Source: Lumbricus rubellus (Eukaryota > Annelida > Clitellata > Crassiclitellata > Lumbricidae). Taken from it: DNA of 64,000 nt. The stretch is from the NCBI GenBank assembly GCA_945859605.1, contig OX243815.1, positions 33,220,035 through 33,284,034 of the forward strand, read 5' to 3'. Positions 1 to 10,106 of the stretch are shown piece by piece (within the stretch, counting starts at the first letter, position 1; the number at the start of each line of letters is the position of its first letter). The position numbers and the translations under genes are program-made. A model generated the notes under the pieces. The model saw only the letters and a program-made list of their open reading frames with translations. It ran no database searches and was not told the DNA's origin.

Positions 1-1540
1 GACTATCCGAAAAAGTATACCCCCACTAGTCTTTTTTGCACGCTGAATCAAAGTACGTGTTCTAAGCAAGTATAAACTGCCTATTTCCCGACAGTCTGCA
101 CCTAAAACTGCTCTAGAAACAGTCCTATTAATTTCATTTTGTTGACGTCCCTTATGTTATGTCAATACAAATGTTAAAAAAATATTTTTTGAAAAAAAGT
201 AAATTTTTTTTGAAATTTTTTTTTTGAAAAAATAATTTTTTTTAATAAAAATTTTTTACAAAAATATTTGAGTTGCGGCCGTAAAAATGGGTCGGTCGGG
301 TTACCGGAAACACAACAATTTTTTTTCTACGCCTAACCCAACTAACGAGGTCCCAGAAATAAGTGTCTAGAATCAACTCACATAGATCTTATTTCATGTT
401 TCTATGTGTGTTTTCTGATCGTGTTAATTCAAAATGTGCACAAATGGTTTACAGTACATTACTGGAAAACTGTGCTGCATTCAGCCAGTAACAATAGGCC
501 CCTGTTAAAGTTTGCAAAATTGGATTTGGTGATATTAACAACTCTGATTAGGCCACGGTAACAGTATTGTTACCTTTATGCAAATTTTCATAGAAAATAT
601 TATGGTAATGTGATATCTCTAATGTTTGTCAAAAATTATTTTTTAATATTAAAAAATTTATTTATATAAATATTCATTAAAAATATGGAGGTACCAACTA
701 GTGTGACTCAGAAGTAGAGCAACAATCAGTTTAATTTACGAGTGTAATTCATTACATAAAGCTTCTTTCAGAAACAAGTTACTTAAGGTCTATAGGTCTC
801 TATGTAAAAGTATATTTTGAATCAAGTAGAAACACGTGTACACCAGCTACCTATTACAGTTTTTAAATTGTTTTTCATGGCTATATAATTTATCCTTACA
901 CTTCCACCCTCATCACTTGCATCATCATTCTCAGATAGCTTACAGTCATGAACATCCTGTCTCTCTCTGCAGCCCTCACTGTCTAGTTACACAACATCTG
1001 ATTATTATTCGAAGACACAATAATCTCAGGTTGCAACTGCACTGACTTCTATTTTAATAGGCCCTCTATGCATGTAGTGACACAGTATCCTTCAAAGATC
1101 TCTTAGAAGTACCAGTGATGCTGATTTTAACCCTTTGATGCCGAGAGTGTAGTAAAATGTATGGGAAATCCTATACCCTCTGGCATTAAAGGGTTAAGCA
1201 GCTCGAATGTGAAGCGAGGGTTCAAAATCCTTCACTCTGCTTCAAAATAATTTTTTTACAGAAAGAAAAATATCTTTTTTCTAACTCATTGGATTCTTTA
1301 ATTAGCATACAGTGAGAAAATCAAAAGTTTCAAAATAGTCATGTCACTAAAGTCCTCGGCAACCATTCACTTTATTAATATTCTCCAATTTTGATGGGCA
1401 GTAAAGAGCTATTTTATAAGTTTGATCCATCTTGCTCATTACAGCTTCTAGTACAATAGTTAGGCAGTGACAAGCGACAGGTTTCAAACCCTGGTGTCAC
1501 ATATGAGTTGTCAATAGCTAAATATTGTCAACTTGGCAGT

Positions 1541-2026
1541 CATAGGCGTACGGGAGGTTTCAGAAGTGGGGGGGGGCAAAGTTTGAACTTCTGCCCGAAA
1601 AACTTCCGGCCAAAAAAGTTGACGACCTCTTTTTAAATTATTTTTTTAGTCGTCCGGGATTATTTTTGCCCGAAAATCCAAACTTGCCCGAAAGTTGACG
1701 ACCTTTTTTTTTCTTGTTTTAGTCGTCCGGGATTATTTTTGCCCGAAAATCCAAACTTGCCCGAAAGTTGACGACCTTTTTTTTTTTTTAGTCGTCCGGA
1801 ATTATTTTTGCCCGAAAATCCAAACTTGCCCGAAAGTTGACGACCTTTTTTTGTTTTTTGTCTTCGTCGTCTGGGATTATTTTTGCCCGAAAATCCAAAC
1901 TTGCCCGAAAGTTGACGACCTTTTTTTTTAGTCGTCCGGAATTATTTTTGCCCGAAAAATCAGACTTGCCCGAAAGTTGGAGGGGGGCATTTTCCCCCCT
2001 CTGGACCCCCGCCTCGTACGCCTATG
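1541..2026. mobile_element. Non-autonomous DNA element with 8-bp TSD and internal tandem repeats
   Basis: Terminal inverted repeats CATAGGCGTACG at 1541 and CGTACGCCTATG ending at 2026 are flanked by the identical 8-bp duplication TTGGCAGT (1533-1540 and 2027-2034). The 8-bp duplication points to a hAT-like mechanism, although the CATAGG terminus is not the usual CAG. The interior is about five copies of a unit of roughly 65-70 bp containing a T-tract, AGTCGTCCGG, TTTTTGCCCG and ACTTGCCCGAAAGTTGACGA. Open reading frames across it are by-products of the repeat. Confidence 0.8.
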
Positions 2027-2846
2027 TTGGCAGTTTACAATCACCAAATCAATCTTAAACAAACAAGAAGGCTTCTAGTTTTTCTACATATGCCATGCTC
2101 AAACTTGACAATAACCCTCTGCTGCACTATCAAACCAGAACCATTAAAAAAAAACATGAATCAAATACCCTTCCACGTTATTACAGCTGCAATTGTAGAA
2201 CAACACAGTCTGTCATTTCTTATCCTAAGCACTTATCTAAGAAGAGCTTGACGAGCTACACTCATCCGATAAGGACAAGACAATTGAAAACGAACCTGAA
2301 ACACTTTGATCTCAACTTTTATTAACTTTAATTACTCAAATTCCTTTCCATGATATAATTCAATAGCAACAGCTTCTCATATACTCTCTTTCCTCCATCA
2401 ACTGCAAGCACATCTCTTTTTTTACAGAAATGCAAAACTATTTGGAAATCAGAAGGATATAGGTCATGCTGCATTTGGCAAGAAAGTTGAGTTAGCCCCT
2501 CACAGGCTCAACGGAAAGCCTTAGCTGATGTAATGATATTTTTCTAGTATTTGATGCCTGCCTGCCTGTCTGAATAACTCCCTAAAGTTGCTTTTCCAAC
2601 CATCTACTTGAACTATAAACTGGCCTCAAAACTTACAGCTCTTATCAAGGTAGAGCTAGCCTTGATTCAGCGCACAATTCTAAATAGGCTAGCTAAACAG
2701 TGACATTTGAGAGGTATTGATAAAACTTTTACTACGGTAAGCATAGAAATCCATTCTAAATTTCTTGTGAAATTTCATATCTTGGTTGTCTTGTGGTATC
2801 ACTACATCCAAGTGGCACTATATAATATATATATATATATATATGT

Positions 2847-3265
2847 GTGTCCCACCATATGAAAAGGTACCATAAGTCGGCGTACGGTTTCACGAGAAAT
2901 CGCGCATAAAGACGTGGGGGAAATTTTTTTTTTATATTATCAAATTTGAACTCTTGGTATTTTTAGCAGCAGGTGAAAAGGACGTTTTAAGTTAATAACA
3001 CTGATAATAATAATAGACAACACTGAAAATTTGTTATGAACCTCTTGTAGGATAAATCGCTCAGAAGCGCTCCCAGTGTGCAAGACCCCACGATACTCAT
3101 CGATGGAAATAAGTGGCAACTTTTTCATGATCATCATTATAAGTCGGTCATTTATCATCCAATTTTGATCTGGTTTTCAGCAAAATGTTCAGCTCACTTA
3201 GCTGGTTTGTGAAGGCATAATAACTCCAAACCCGACTTATGGTACCTTTTCATATGTCGGGTCAC
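2847..3265. mobile_element. MITE with about 30-bp inverted termini
   Basis: Both ends carry the same sequence in inverted orientation, with the core ATATGAAAAGGTACCATAAG at 2858 and its reverse complement ending near 3255; the outer bases are GTGTCCC and GGGTCAC. It sits in a TA dinucleotide run, so the target duplication cannot be read with certainty. No transposase. The minus-strand 72-residue ORF inside has no recognisable domain. Confidence 0.65.
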
Positions 3266-4062
3266 ATATATACACTATCATACAGTGCCACAATCTTCCA
3301 CATCATCCCAACTCATTGATCACTACCAAGTCAGTCAGCACGCAGAAAGCATAATGATTTTTATGTAGATTTTGCATTAGTCAGAGTTCAAAACTTCATA
3401 ATGGACAGCTTTCTGTAGCTTGTAAAGCCATGGTTTGATGGGAGGAACCAGGTTGCAGTGACAGTTACTAGACCACCAAGTGCATAGCATCTATACTATA
3501 GGATAACATACAGAATAACCAAGATTGTGGTGACAGTCACCAATCAGTAAGAATTATCATGAACAATGTGATACTGGACGATTGAAAGATAAGGTGACAG
3601 CCGAGGGATTATCTAACTTTCAATAAGGCCTAACCGCATATAAGTGACTCACACCAGACCCATTGGATGCTTGTTTATTTTATTATTCAATGAAGAAGTG
3701 ACTGGCATTCTGGGACTGAACATATCACATTTGCTCGGAATAGATTCTTACTCACTCATAATTTAGACTCATATACGTTGCATATTTACAAAACTTAAAA
3801 CCCTTTTCGTTACCAATATCGTCTTTCAAATCCATTTCATCAATTAATCTTAATGATCAGCATTTCATTATCATAACAGTTTACTATTATTACTACCACC
3901 AACATTTTCCCTGATTTAATAAGCTTCAACAATTTATATTATAAACTCATTGCTTTCCCGAAACACTGCAAAGGATCTGTGGCCACTGGCCAGGTACAGA
4001 TGGCACTAAGATAAAATAAGCACTTTAAGATGGTTGTAATGCAACTCTGTGCAATCAAAACT

Positions 4063-4105
4063 TAGAAGTGAGCTTGAAGGGGCGCTATAACAAGTACACA
4101 TACAA
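4063..4105 (+). repeat. SINE 3' tail fragment
   Basis: The segment AGCTTGAAGGGGCGCTATAA followed by CAAGTACACATAC is almost identical to the 3' end of the complete SINE at 48631-48848. Only the 3' half of the stem-loop remains; the tRNA-like head is missing, so this is a 5'-truncated or decayed copy. Confidence 0.65.
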
Positions 4106-5083
4106 ACAAACAGGCAGGTAGATGTAGCCCTATAAATGGTCAAAACTGCATGCATCACATTACCACCTTTGCCAATGCATGAAACATTAAGCGTTTTGCA
4201 TGAAAATCTGTTATAATATCTACGAGTAGCTGCAACAGCATATTAACTCAGTCAATCTTCATCTATGCTTTTTATAGCAATTATGAAGATGAAAATCTCC
4301 TGTAATAATATCTGCTAATAGCTGGAACAGGATAAAAGTTCAGTCCATCTTCATCAGTGCATTTTTAGCATTGATGAAGCTGAAGGCCAACTAACTGGCA
4401 AAACATCAAAGACCTATACCTTCTTCATAGTACACGTCAACTTCATTTTCAAACTACAAATGCCAATATTTTGAGCAATGGAGTAAAACCGTCATATGAA
4501 CTGAAACAACTGGCAGGTTTATTTCTATGTGGTTTGACATGTCCTGCTAAATCCCGAAAATCTGGTAATTTCTCCAGGCAAGAAAACGTGCTGGACATCG
4601 CCCACTCCTCCAACAAGCATGCCTACTCTAAATATAGCCCAACGCAAACGGGGGATCCCCGCTGACGTCATTATGTGTAGTCCGTTGCACGCTGCAAAAA
4701 AACACTTTGCAACATCCGTTGCAGATGGTTGCAGATGCAACTGCAGCAAATTACAAATAGTCTTTTTATTAAGCTATGCTGTCTGGCTACTTTCAATGCA
4801 TAACGCACAAATTCGCATTAATGTGCAACACGCTCCCAGGTACGCCATATCATGATCACGTGACTCCCGAGCGACACTACTTTCATCAAAGTCTACCCAT
4901 TAAAGTCAACAACTTAAAAATATCAAAAAGTTCGAACACATTTCATTAAGTTTTTAAAAAATATAACACCATGTAGGTCTAAGACCGGTCAAAAGGCAGA
5001 ATTTGGTCGATTTCGATGGATTAACAAAACAAAACATGGCGACCACTGGGCAAGTCCAAATAGATTCGAGGTCACAGGCATAC

Positions 5084-5236
5084 CGTTTCTTCCTCTTTTT
5101 CCATCCCAGTCGGCATTTCGGGGACCGTCCGGTTAACAGCAGAAAAATCTGGCAGATCTGGTATCTCATCTCCGATGTACACTGGCATGGGCTTGCCTGG
5201 ATCGAGAGCTTTCGCTCTAAATGAAAGCTTGCTCAT
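5084..5236 (-). CDS. EPC1: Enhancer of polycomb homologue (EPC1/EPC2), first coding exon
   Basis: Reading the minus strand from ATG at 5236, 51 codons begin MSKLSFRAKALDPGKP and end PEMPTGMEKEEET, followed directly by a GTATGC splice donor (phase 0). This matches the very conserved N-terminus of Enhancer of polycomb (EPcA domain; human EPC1 starts MSKLSFRARALD and has QMPTGMEKEEE at the same place). EPC proteins are the scaffold of the NuA4/TIP60 histone acetyltransferase module (Piccolo) in the nucleus; the N-terminal part binds the MYST acetyltransferase and ING subunit. The next exon should continue the EPcA domain, but I see no convincing match in 1-5083, so intron 1 probably exceeds 5 kb. 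EPC1 versus EPC2 cannot be decided from 51 residues. The plus-strand ORF over the same bases is an antisense shadow. Confidence 0.88.
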
Positions 5237-5720
5237 CCTTTCCACCCTAGTTGAACAAATGAAACGGTCCGCTATGTCCTCGAGAGAAGTCGTTTAAAAT
5301 CGACTCTAGCGGCGGTAATTATCGTTTAAGCGAACTATAATTTCGTTAGCGGTACATTTTAGTTGATAATCTTCAACAAAACGCCAATTTTGCACGTCCT
5401 GTTTCCCTCCATTTCGAGCAAAACGTGAAAATAATCGCGTCAGTTTCAAGCCATATACTCGCCATCCATCATGGCGGATAGTGAAACCCATTGCGATTTC
5501 CCATAGTGCCATGCGTGTCCACACGCCAAGTGCGCGCGGGTTTATTACGACGTTACGGACAGCCATTGACCGCCGACACTTGGCACTTCTTAAGTAACGT
5601 TTTACGCACTTAAAACTCCTGCAAATAACTTTTTAGCAATAGCGAACTTCATTCCACTCAAACTGCTGTGATTTTAGATGTTCTCGTCACCACGACTTGT
5701 TTAACTAGACCTGTATGGCC
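5237..5720 (-). promoter_or_regulatory. Probable EPC promoter / 5'UTR, GC-richer block
   Basis: The bases just upstream of the EPC start codon are noticeably richer in CG dinucleotides than the AT-rich surroundings. They include a CATCATGGCGG motif near 5467 that resembles a YY1 site, common in CpG-type housekeeping promoters. No TATA box is obvious. Promoter identity is inferred from position and composition only. Confidence 0.4.
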
Positions 5721-5881
5721 TATAACTAGCCTATATAGATAAGATAAGATAAGATATAGGCTATGACGTTATGAGTCAGTAGCGACGTCCCAATTTGGCC
5801 TGAAGCTTTTTAACTAAGCTTACATATTAAATTTTATGTAATTTTTCTATTTTTTCTTTCATAACAATTATTCGTTTTAAA

Positions 5882-6153
5882 CAGTTGGCGGCACCAGGAT
5901 TTCAGTTTTTTTTTGGGGGGGGGGCGTGGCTGAAGTTTTTTAGTCTCTCAAGAACATATTCCATTTTTTCCCGTCAAAAAATCTGACGACCTTTTTTGGT
6001 TTTGGGCTTTATTTCTCCCGATTTTACTCTTTGTCAGGTCAGTATACGCTTTGTACCCGTGGTTGTAGACATTTCCCCCTTTTGGGGGGGGGGAAGCTAA
6101 GCGTCATTGAGGGGACTTAGCCCCCTCCCTGACCTACCCTGGCGCCGCCACTG
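5882..6153. mobile_element. hAT-type MITE, CAGT..GGCGGC termini
   Basis: Inverted ends CAGTTGGCGGCACCAGG (5882) and CCTGGCGCCGCCACTG (ending 6153). Interior is G-runs, a T-tract and CTGACGACCTTTTTT, similar in style to the 1541 element. The 8-bp flanks do not match, so the target duplication has decayed or the boundary is slightly off. Confidence 0.6.
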
Positions 6154-6209
6154 GCAACCGAATGAACCGTATCTTCATGTAGAAGCAACATAATGTAAGC
6201 TTGCAACCA

Positions 6210-7284
6210 TAGGCGCAACCACGTCCTAAAAGTTGGGGGGACCAAATGGAAATTCTTAGTAGGAATAATAATAGCGAGCGCGAAACTGCGATTGCCGAAG
6301 GCAAGAAGCCCCTAATGATTAAGGGGTTTGGGGGAAGCGTCGTAAGCTTCTCCCCATTGGAGTCTGAGGCGGAGCTTCAGAAACCGACGCAACGTTTGAA
6401 CATTTGATGCCAATTCGAGTGCATTTTGGATTCCAGTTTACCTGAAATTTTGCAGCGATGATATCGGAATAAAAGTACCTAAAACCACATCGATCTGTGA
6501 AGGTCTAAATCTAAATCAGTCAATCAGTCACTTAATGATCCATGTAGGCCTACAGTAATTTACATTTGACATTTATAACAAAAAATGGCGCAGCTTCTGG
6601 GGATGCAAATGCGCATATAAATCAGCACACAACGGAACTAAAGAATGAGAAACATGTCCATTTCCATCTCCTGACAGTGTCTACCATAGGAGACTTGGTG
6701 CTGGCTTTGGGGGACGAACGAACGGCCGAAGGAGGATCGACGAGGCGCGAGGCTTCTAGCAAAGGGGGTTGGGGAGGGGGCACATCCCCTCCCAATCTCG
6801 AATTTTTTTTGAATTTTCACTCTGCAATGGTAGCATTTTAAGCTGTGATTTTTTCGAAATTGCTCGTCATTAAATGACGAGCAATTTCGACTATCAACAC
6901 TGAAATTTTCAGTGTTGATAGTCGTGGTTTATAAGACTTCAAAAGCGTCTTCTCGAATTGCTAGTTTTTCCCTTAAATTTCCATGCTGCAAAATTTGGTG
7001 ACTTTCTTAAACTCAAAATTTTTCTCATTTTCATTGCCGTCCCGACCACAAACCTTGGAAGGGACCCCGCGCTTCCCCAATCCCTAAGTCTGTGCCCAGT
7101 GTATAGACATATAGCCTATACGTTACCGCAGTAACAAAACAGTGAAGAACAAAGTAGCAGTCATGCACAGGTTGGAAGGAACCATCCCAAGCCTCTCGTC
7201 GGAAGTTGGGGAATGGGGACCATTCCAAGCCTTTCAGAAGTTGGGGGACGCATCCCGTATAGGTCCCATAGGGTGTTTGCACCT
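6210..7284. repeat. Decayed repeat with CATAGGCGCAACC / GGTGTTTGCACCTATG ends
   Basis: The left edge CATAGGCGCAACCACG and right edge GTTTGCACCTATG are inverted versions of each other. Inside are several blocks of AAAGTTGGGGGACC and CCGTCCCAAGCCTCT. The same blocks recur at 7815-7985, ending GGTGGTTGCGCATATG. The central part (6380-7020) contains an inverted repeat around 6866-6925. I see no transposase and no clean target duplication; it may be a composite of several copies. Confidence 0.45.
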
Positions 7285-7814
7285 ATGCCGGGGGATGGTG
7301 AGGTTCAACCCCTAGCTGACCGTCCCCTTGTTGCTCCCTCCCCTTAATGTCTTCGCCCGTCGTGTAGACATGTGCGTTACCACAGTAACAAAACAGTAGG
7401 AATAAAAAAAGTAAATGAGCAGAACCTAACTATATAAATGAATTCTATGTACATTGTACATATCATGATATATAATTTCTAGTAGCCTAGTAGGCTACAT
7501 TTGACCGCAAATGATCTGGCATTTTTCATTTGGAAAAACAGAAACATTCACATTCACACCTTGCAGACACGAAAATAGGTCTACTGAAAGGAATTTAAGA
7601 CAAGACTCAAGAGTCACATAAAATTATCACCAAAGATCAGTTTCCGTGATTCACACTTATAGCAACAGTTTCACGTGCAATCTGTGTGAGACGCCAACAC
7701 TGTCTGGGTAAGATGTATGTCTACAGGCAGGATTAAAACGCTCTTGATTCAGCCCGAATGCTGAGAAGCTACGTTCTTAATATGCCATTCTATATTGAAA
7801 TGGCTATTAGCAGC

Positions 7815-7985
7815 AGTCGGTGGCAAAAGTTGGGAGGGACCGTCCCAAGCCTCTCATCGAAAGTTGGGGGACCCGGCCGTTCGTCGAAAGTTGGGGGACC
7901 ATTCGTCGAAAGTTGGGGGGACCGTCCCAAGCCTCTTAAAAGTTGGGAGACGCGTCCCATGGGTCCCATAGGGTGGTTGCGCATA
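7815..7985. repeat. Second copy of the AAAGTTGGGGGACC repeat family
   Basis: Four blocks of AAAGTTGGGRGRC alternate with CCGTCCCAAGCCTC, ending GGTCCCATAGGGTGGTTGCG. This is clearly related to the right part of the 6210-7284 repeat. Non-coding. Confidence 0.5.
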
Positions 7986-8473
7986 TGACAAGGTACGTGG
8001 GCGTTACGTTTTTGAATCGTCAAAAAACGGTGGGTGGCCTCACTGAAAGTGGTGTAACTTTTGTTCTGTTTGAAAAATTTTCTAAAAATAATCTGGCCAT
8101 CATGTTAAATATGAATTGTCTTTAAGACGGTGAAATTTCATTTCAAAATTCTTACTTCTGGCCAAGATATTGGCAAACAACCTTAGAGGGTCTTTTTTGG
8201 CCCACCCTGTATATAGGCCTGCATCTTGGTTCATGTAACATGATTTACTGTTCAACGCAAAATAAAGTTATTTTATACTGAGACTTCGCTACTTCCAAGT
8301 AGGCCTATAGAATAGATCACCTAGCTACTATGCATGTGCAAAGAAGACCAATATATTCTTATCTGCATAATTATTACTGTAATAATAATGTGGCGTTGGC
8401 TCCAAAAGCAGTCCTTGGCTTCATTACAACCATTGCAATTGGCAAGGACTGGTTTCTTGTGAACACTCTCAGC

Positions 8474-8780
8474 CATAGAGATGTACGCTATATATATAAA
8501 ATATATAGGCTAGAGAGAATATGGCCTATCTCCGCTGCATAAAAAAGTGAAGTCATCAACGACCTTAATATACATTTAACGGTAATCACGCCAGTGACGT
8601 CACAAGCCATGTTAGTTTTAAAATTTACTTTTCCAGCTGTTGGAAGGTGTAAGACTGTGATTGGTCCGCACGATTACTGTCGATTAGACGTGATTTGATT
8701 GGCCGGCACGATTACACAGAGCGACATCAATTTTGCGGCGTGATATTCCCTCTAGCCTTATATTTTAATACATCTCTATG
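8474..8780. mobile_element. MITE with 8-bp TSD CTCTCAGC
   Basis: Ends CATAGAGATGTA (8474) and TACATCTCTATG (to 8780) are perfectly inverted, and each is flanked by CTCTCAGC (8466-8473 and 8781-8788). Inverted similarity continues inward through TATAAAATATA and AGGCTAGAGRGAATAT. Interior is non-coding. The 8-bp duplication suggests a hAT-like transposase acting in trans. Confidence 0.75.
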
Positions 8781-9026
8781 CTCTCAGCCATAAATGTCGC
8801 CCCACTTAAAATTCCATTTCTAATACTCAAGATTATGTTTTGGATCTCCAATACATTTTTTAATTTTTCAATATAATTATTTGTCAATCTGCCTTCCTAG
8901 ATGCAAATAATATAATGGAATGCATTTATTTTGTAAACAAGATGTTAAATTTTCCAAATTTCCGATTATCGCCCAATAATTTGTGGAAAGCAGATGAAGA
9001 AACCGGTCCTGTGCAAAAAAGTAATG

Positions 9027-9040
9027 GTAACCATGGTAAC
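9027..9040. promoter_or_regulatory. RFX X-box, full consensus match
   Basis: GTAACC-AT-GGTAAC fits the RFX X-box consensus GTNRCC-N(0-3)-RGYAAC at every position. X-boxes bind RFX factors and typically lie close upstream of ciliary genes in animals. About 118 bases downstream a possible non-coding first exon ends at a GTAAAT donor (9158/9159), and the small unknown gene follows on the plus strand. Role is inferred from the motif and position. Confidence 0.55.
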
Positions 9041-9244
9041 ACGCAGTAGCGCCTTAAATTATTAAATCAGTTGGTAACTATAATTTCGCCACAAGTTTAT
9101 ATTCCGATTTTATACCACCAATGGACAAATTTTTGTAAAATCTGTAAATAGTGGAAAGGTAAATTTAGATTAATTGCTTTTATATTGTAGTGTAACGAGC
9201 ACGAATGATACTATATAATTTCATAGGCGTCAACTTTACAAATC

Positions 9245-9275
9245 ACTCAATCGATCGATCGATCGATCGATCGAT
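9245..9275. repeat. (ATCG)n microsatellite
   Basis: About six tandem GATC units grade into imperfect AATC/CATC units. Simple repeat, no coding content. Confidence 0.85.
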
Positions 9276-9419
9276 CAATCAATCCATCAATGTTCTATTG
9301 TTTACATATGAAGAAATTTCAAACATGATCAGTTGATCACGGAGACGATAGATTGAAGTGAGTATGCAGTTTACAGTGGTAAGCTCCAAAAGAAATAACA
9401 GCGCTGTTTGCATTATCTC

Positions 9420-9604
9420 CAGTGCTAAAAGTGTGAAAAAGAAGTGCCTGGACGCCTTTTACCTTTCCAAAAGAAGTGCCAGGACGCCCCTTACATTTTT
9501 AGGCGTGCTGGCCAAAATTTAGTAAGTGCATGGCAGGACGGCAGAGATTTGAAAATAAGTGCCAGGACGCCGCCCACGACCGTCCTGTCACACTTTAAGC
9601 TCTG
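9420..9604. mobile_element. hAT MITE, copy of the element at 41176-41353
   Basis: Starts CAGTGCTAAAAGTGT and ends ACACTTTAAGCTCTG; the interior repeats AAGAAGTGCCTGGACGCC and AAGTGCCAGGACGCC. The reverse-oriented copy at 41176-41353 has the same order of blocks and a perfect 8-bp duplication, which sets the family boundaries. Here the 8-bp flanks differ, so the right edge may be rearranged. Confidence 0.65.
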
Positions 9605-10106
9605 CATACAGTGCATGTGGTATCTCTACCAGTATCTACTACATTTTGAGATGAATGCCTTTGTAGCTGTACGTTTTCTACTGCTTAACACAGAATATGT
9701 AATTCATGATTATCTACAAGGACAGTGCAGGGAAACATTTTGGGTTTCCATTTCGAAGGTTTCCAATTGACATGGCTGGAAAGTATACAGAATTAGTTGG
9801 ATATTATGATTTCCGGAGCTTTGAACTTTTATAAAGCCCACTGAGAACTCCTGTTTATCTATTACTGCAATCCTGCTGCCCAATAAAAAAATTGCTGCAT
9901 TTTTATGGTAAAACTTAGAGTTAACTCTGTGAGGACTGCAGACCACAGACAAGTTCTAGTGAGCCAAACGACCCTGAGTGAGCCCATAAAGCTGTGGCAT
10001 GAGCCGCATGACATTGTGTGAGTTAGTGTAGGCTTCTCTGCAGAAACGCAAGTTCTACAGTCTACAGTGGTCTGTAATTTTCAGTGGGTATATCAAACGA
10101 ACTGAG

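Larger units (their letters stand above)
1..5083 (-). other. EPC intron 1 (within window), no exon recognised
   Basis: Apart from the DNA elements listed separately (1541-2026, 2847-3265) and a SINE tail at about 4070-4105, this stretch is AT-rich and shows no conserved coding segment on either strand. Short ORFs here have no recognisable domains or paired splice sites. Inferred to be first intron of the EPC gene. Confidence 0.5.

Noticed and set aside
5003..5224. 73-residue plus-strand ORF starting MATTGQVQ
   Set aside because: It is antisense to the clear Enhancer-of-polycomb exon.
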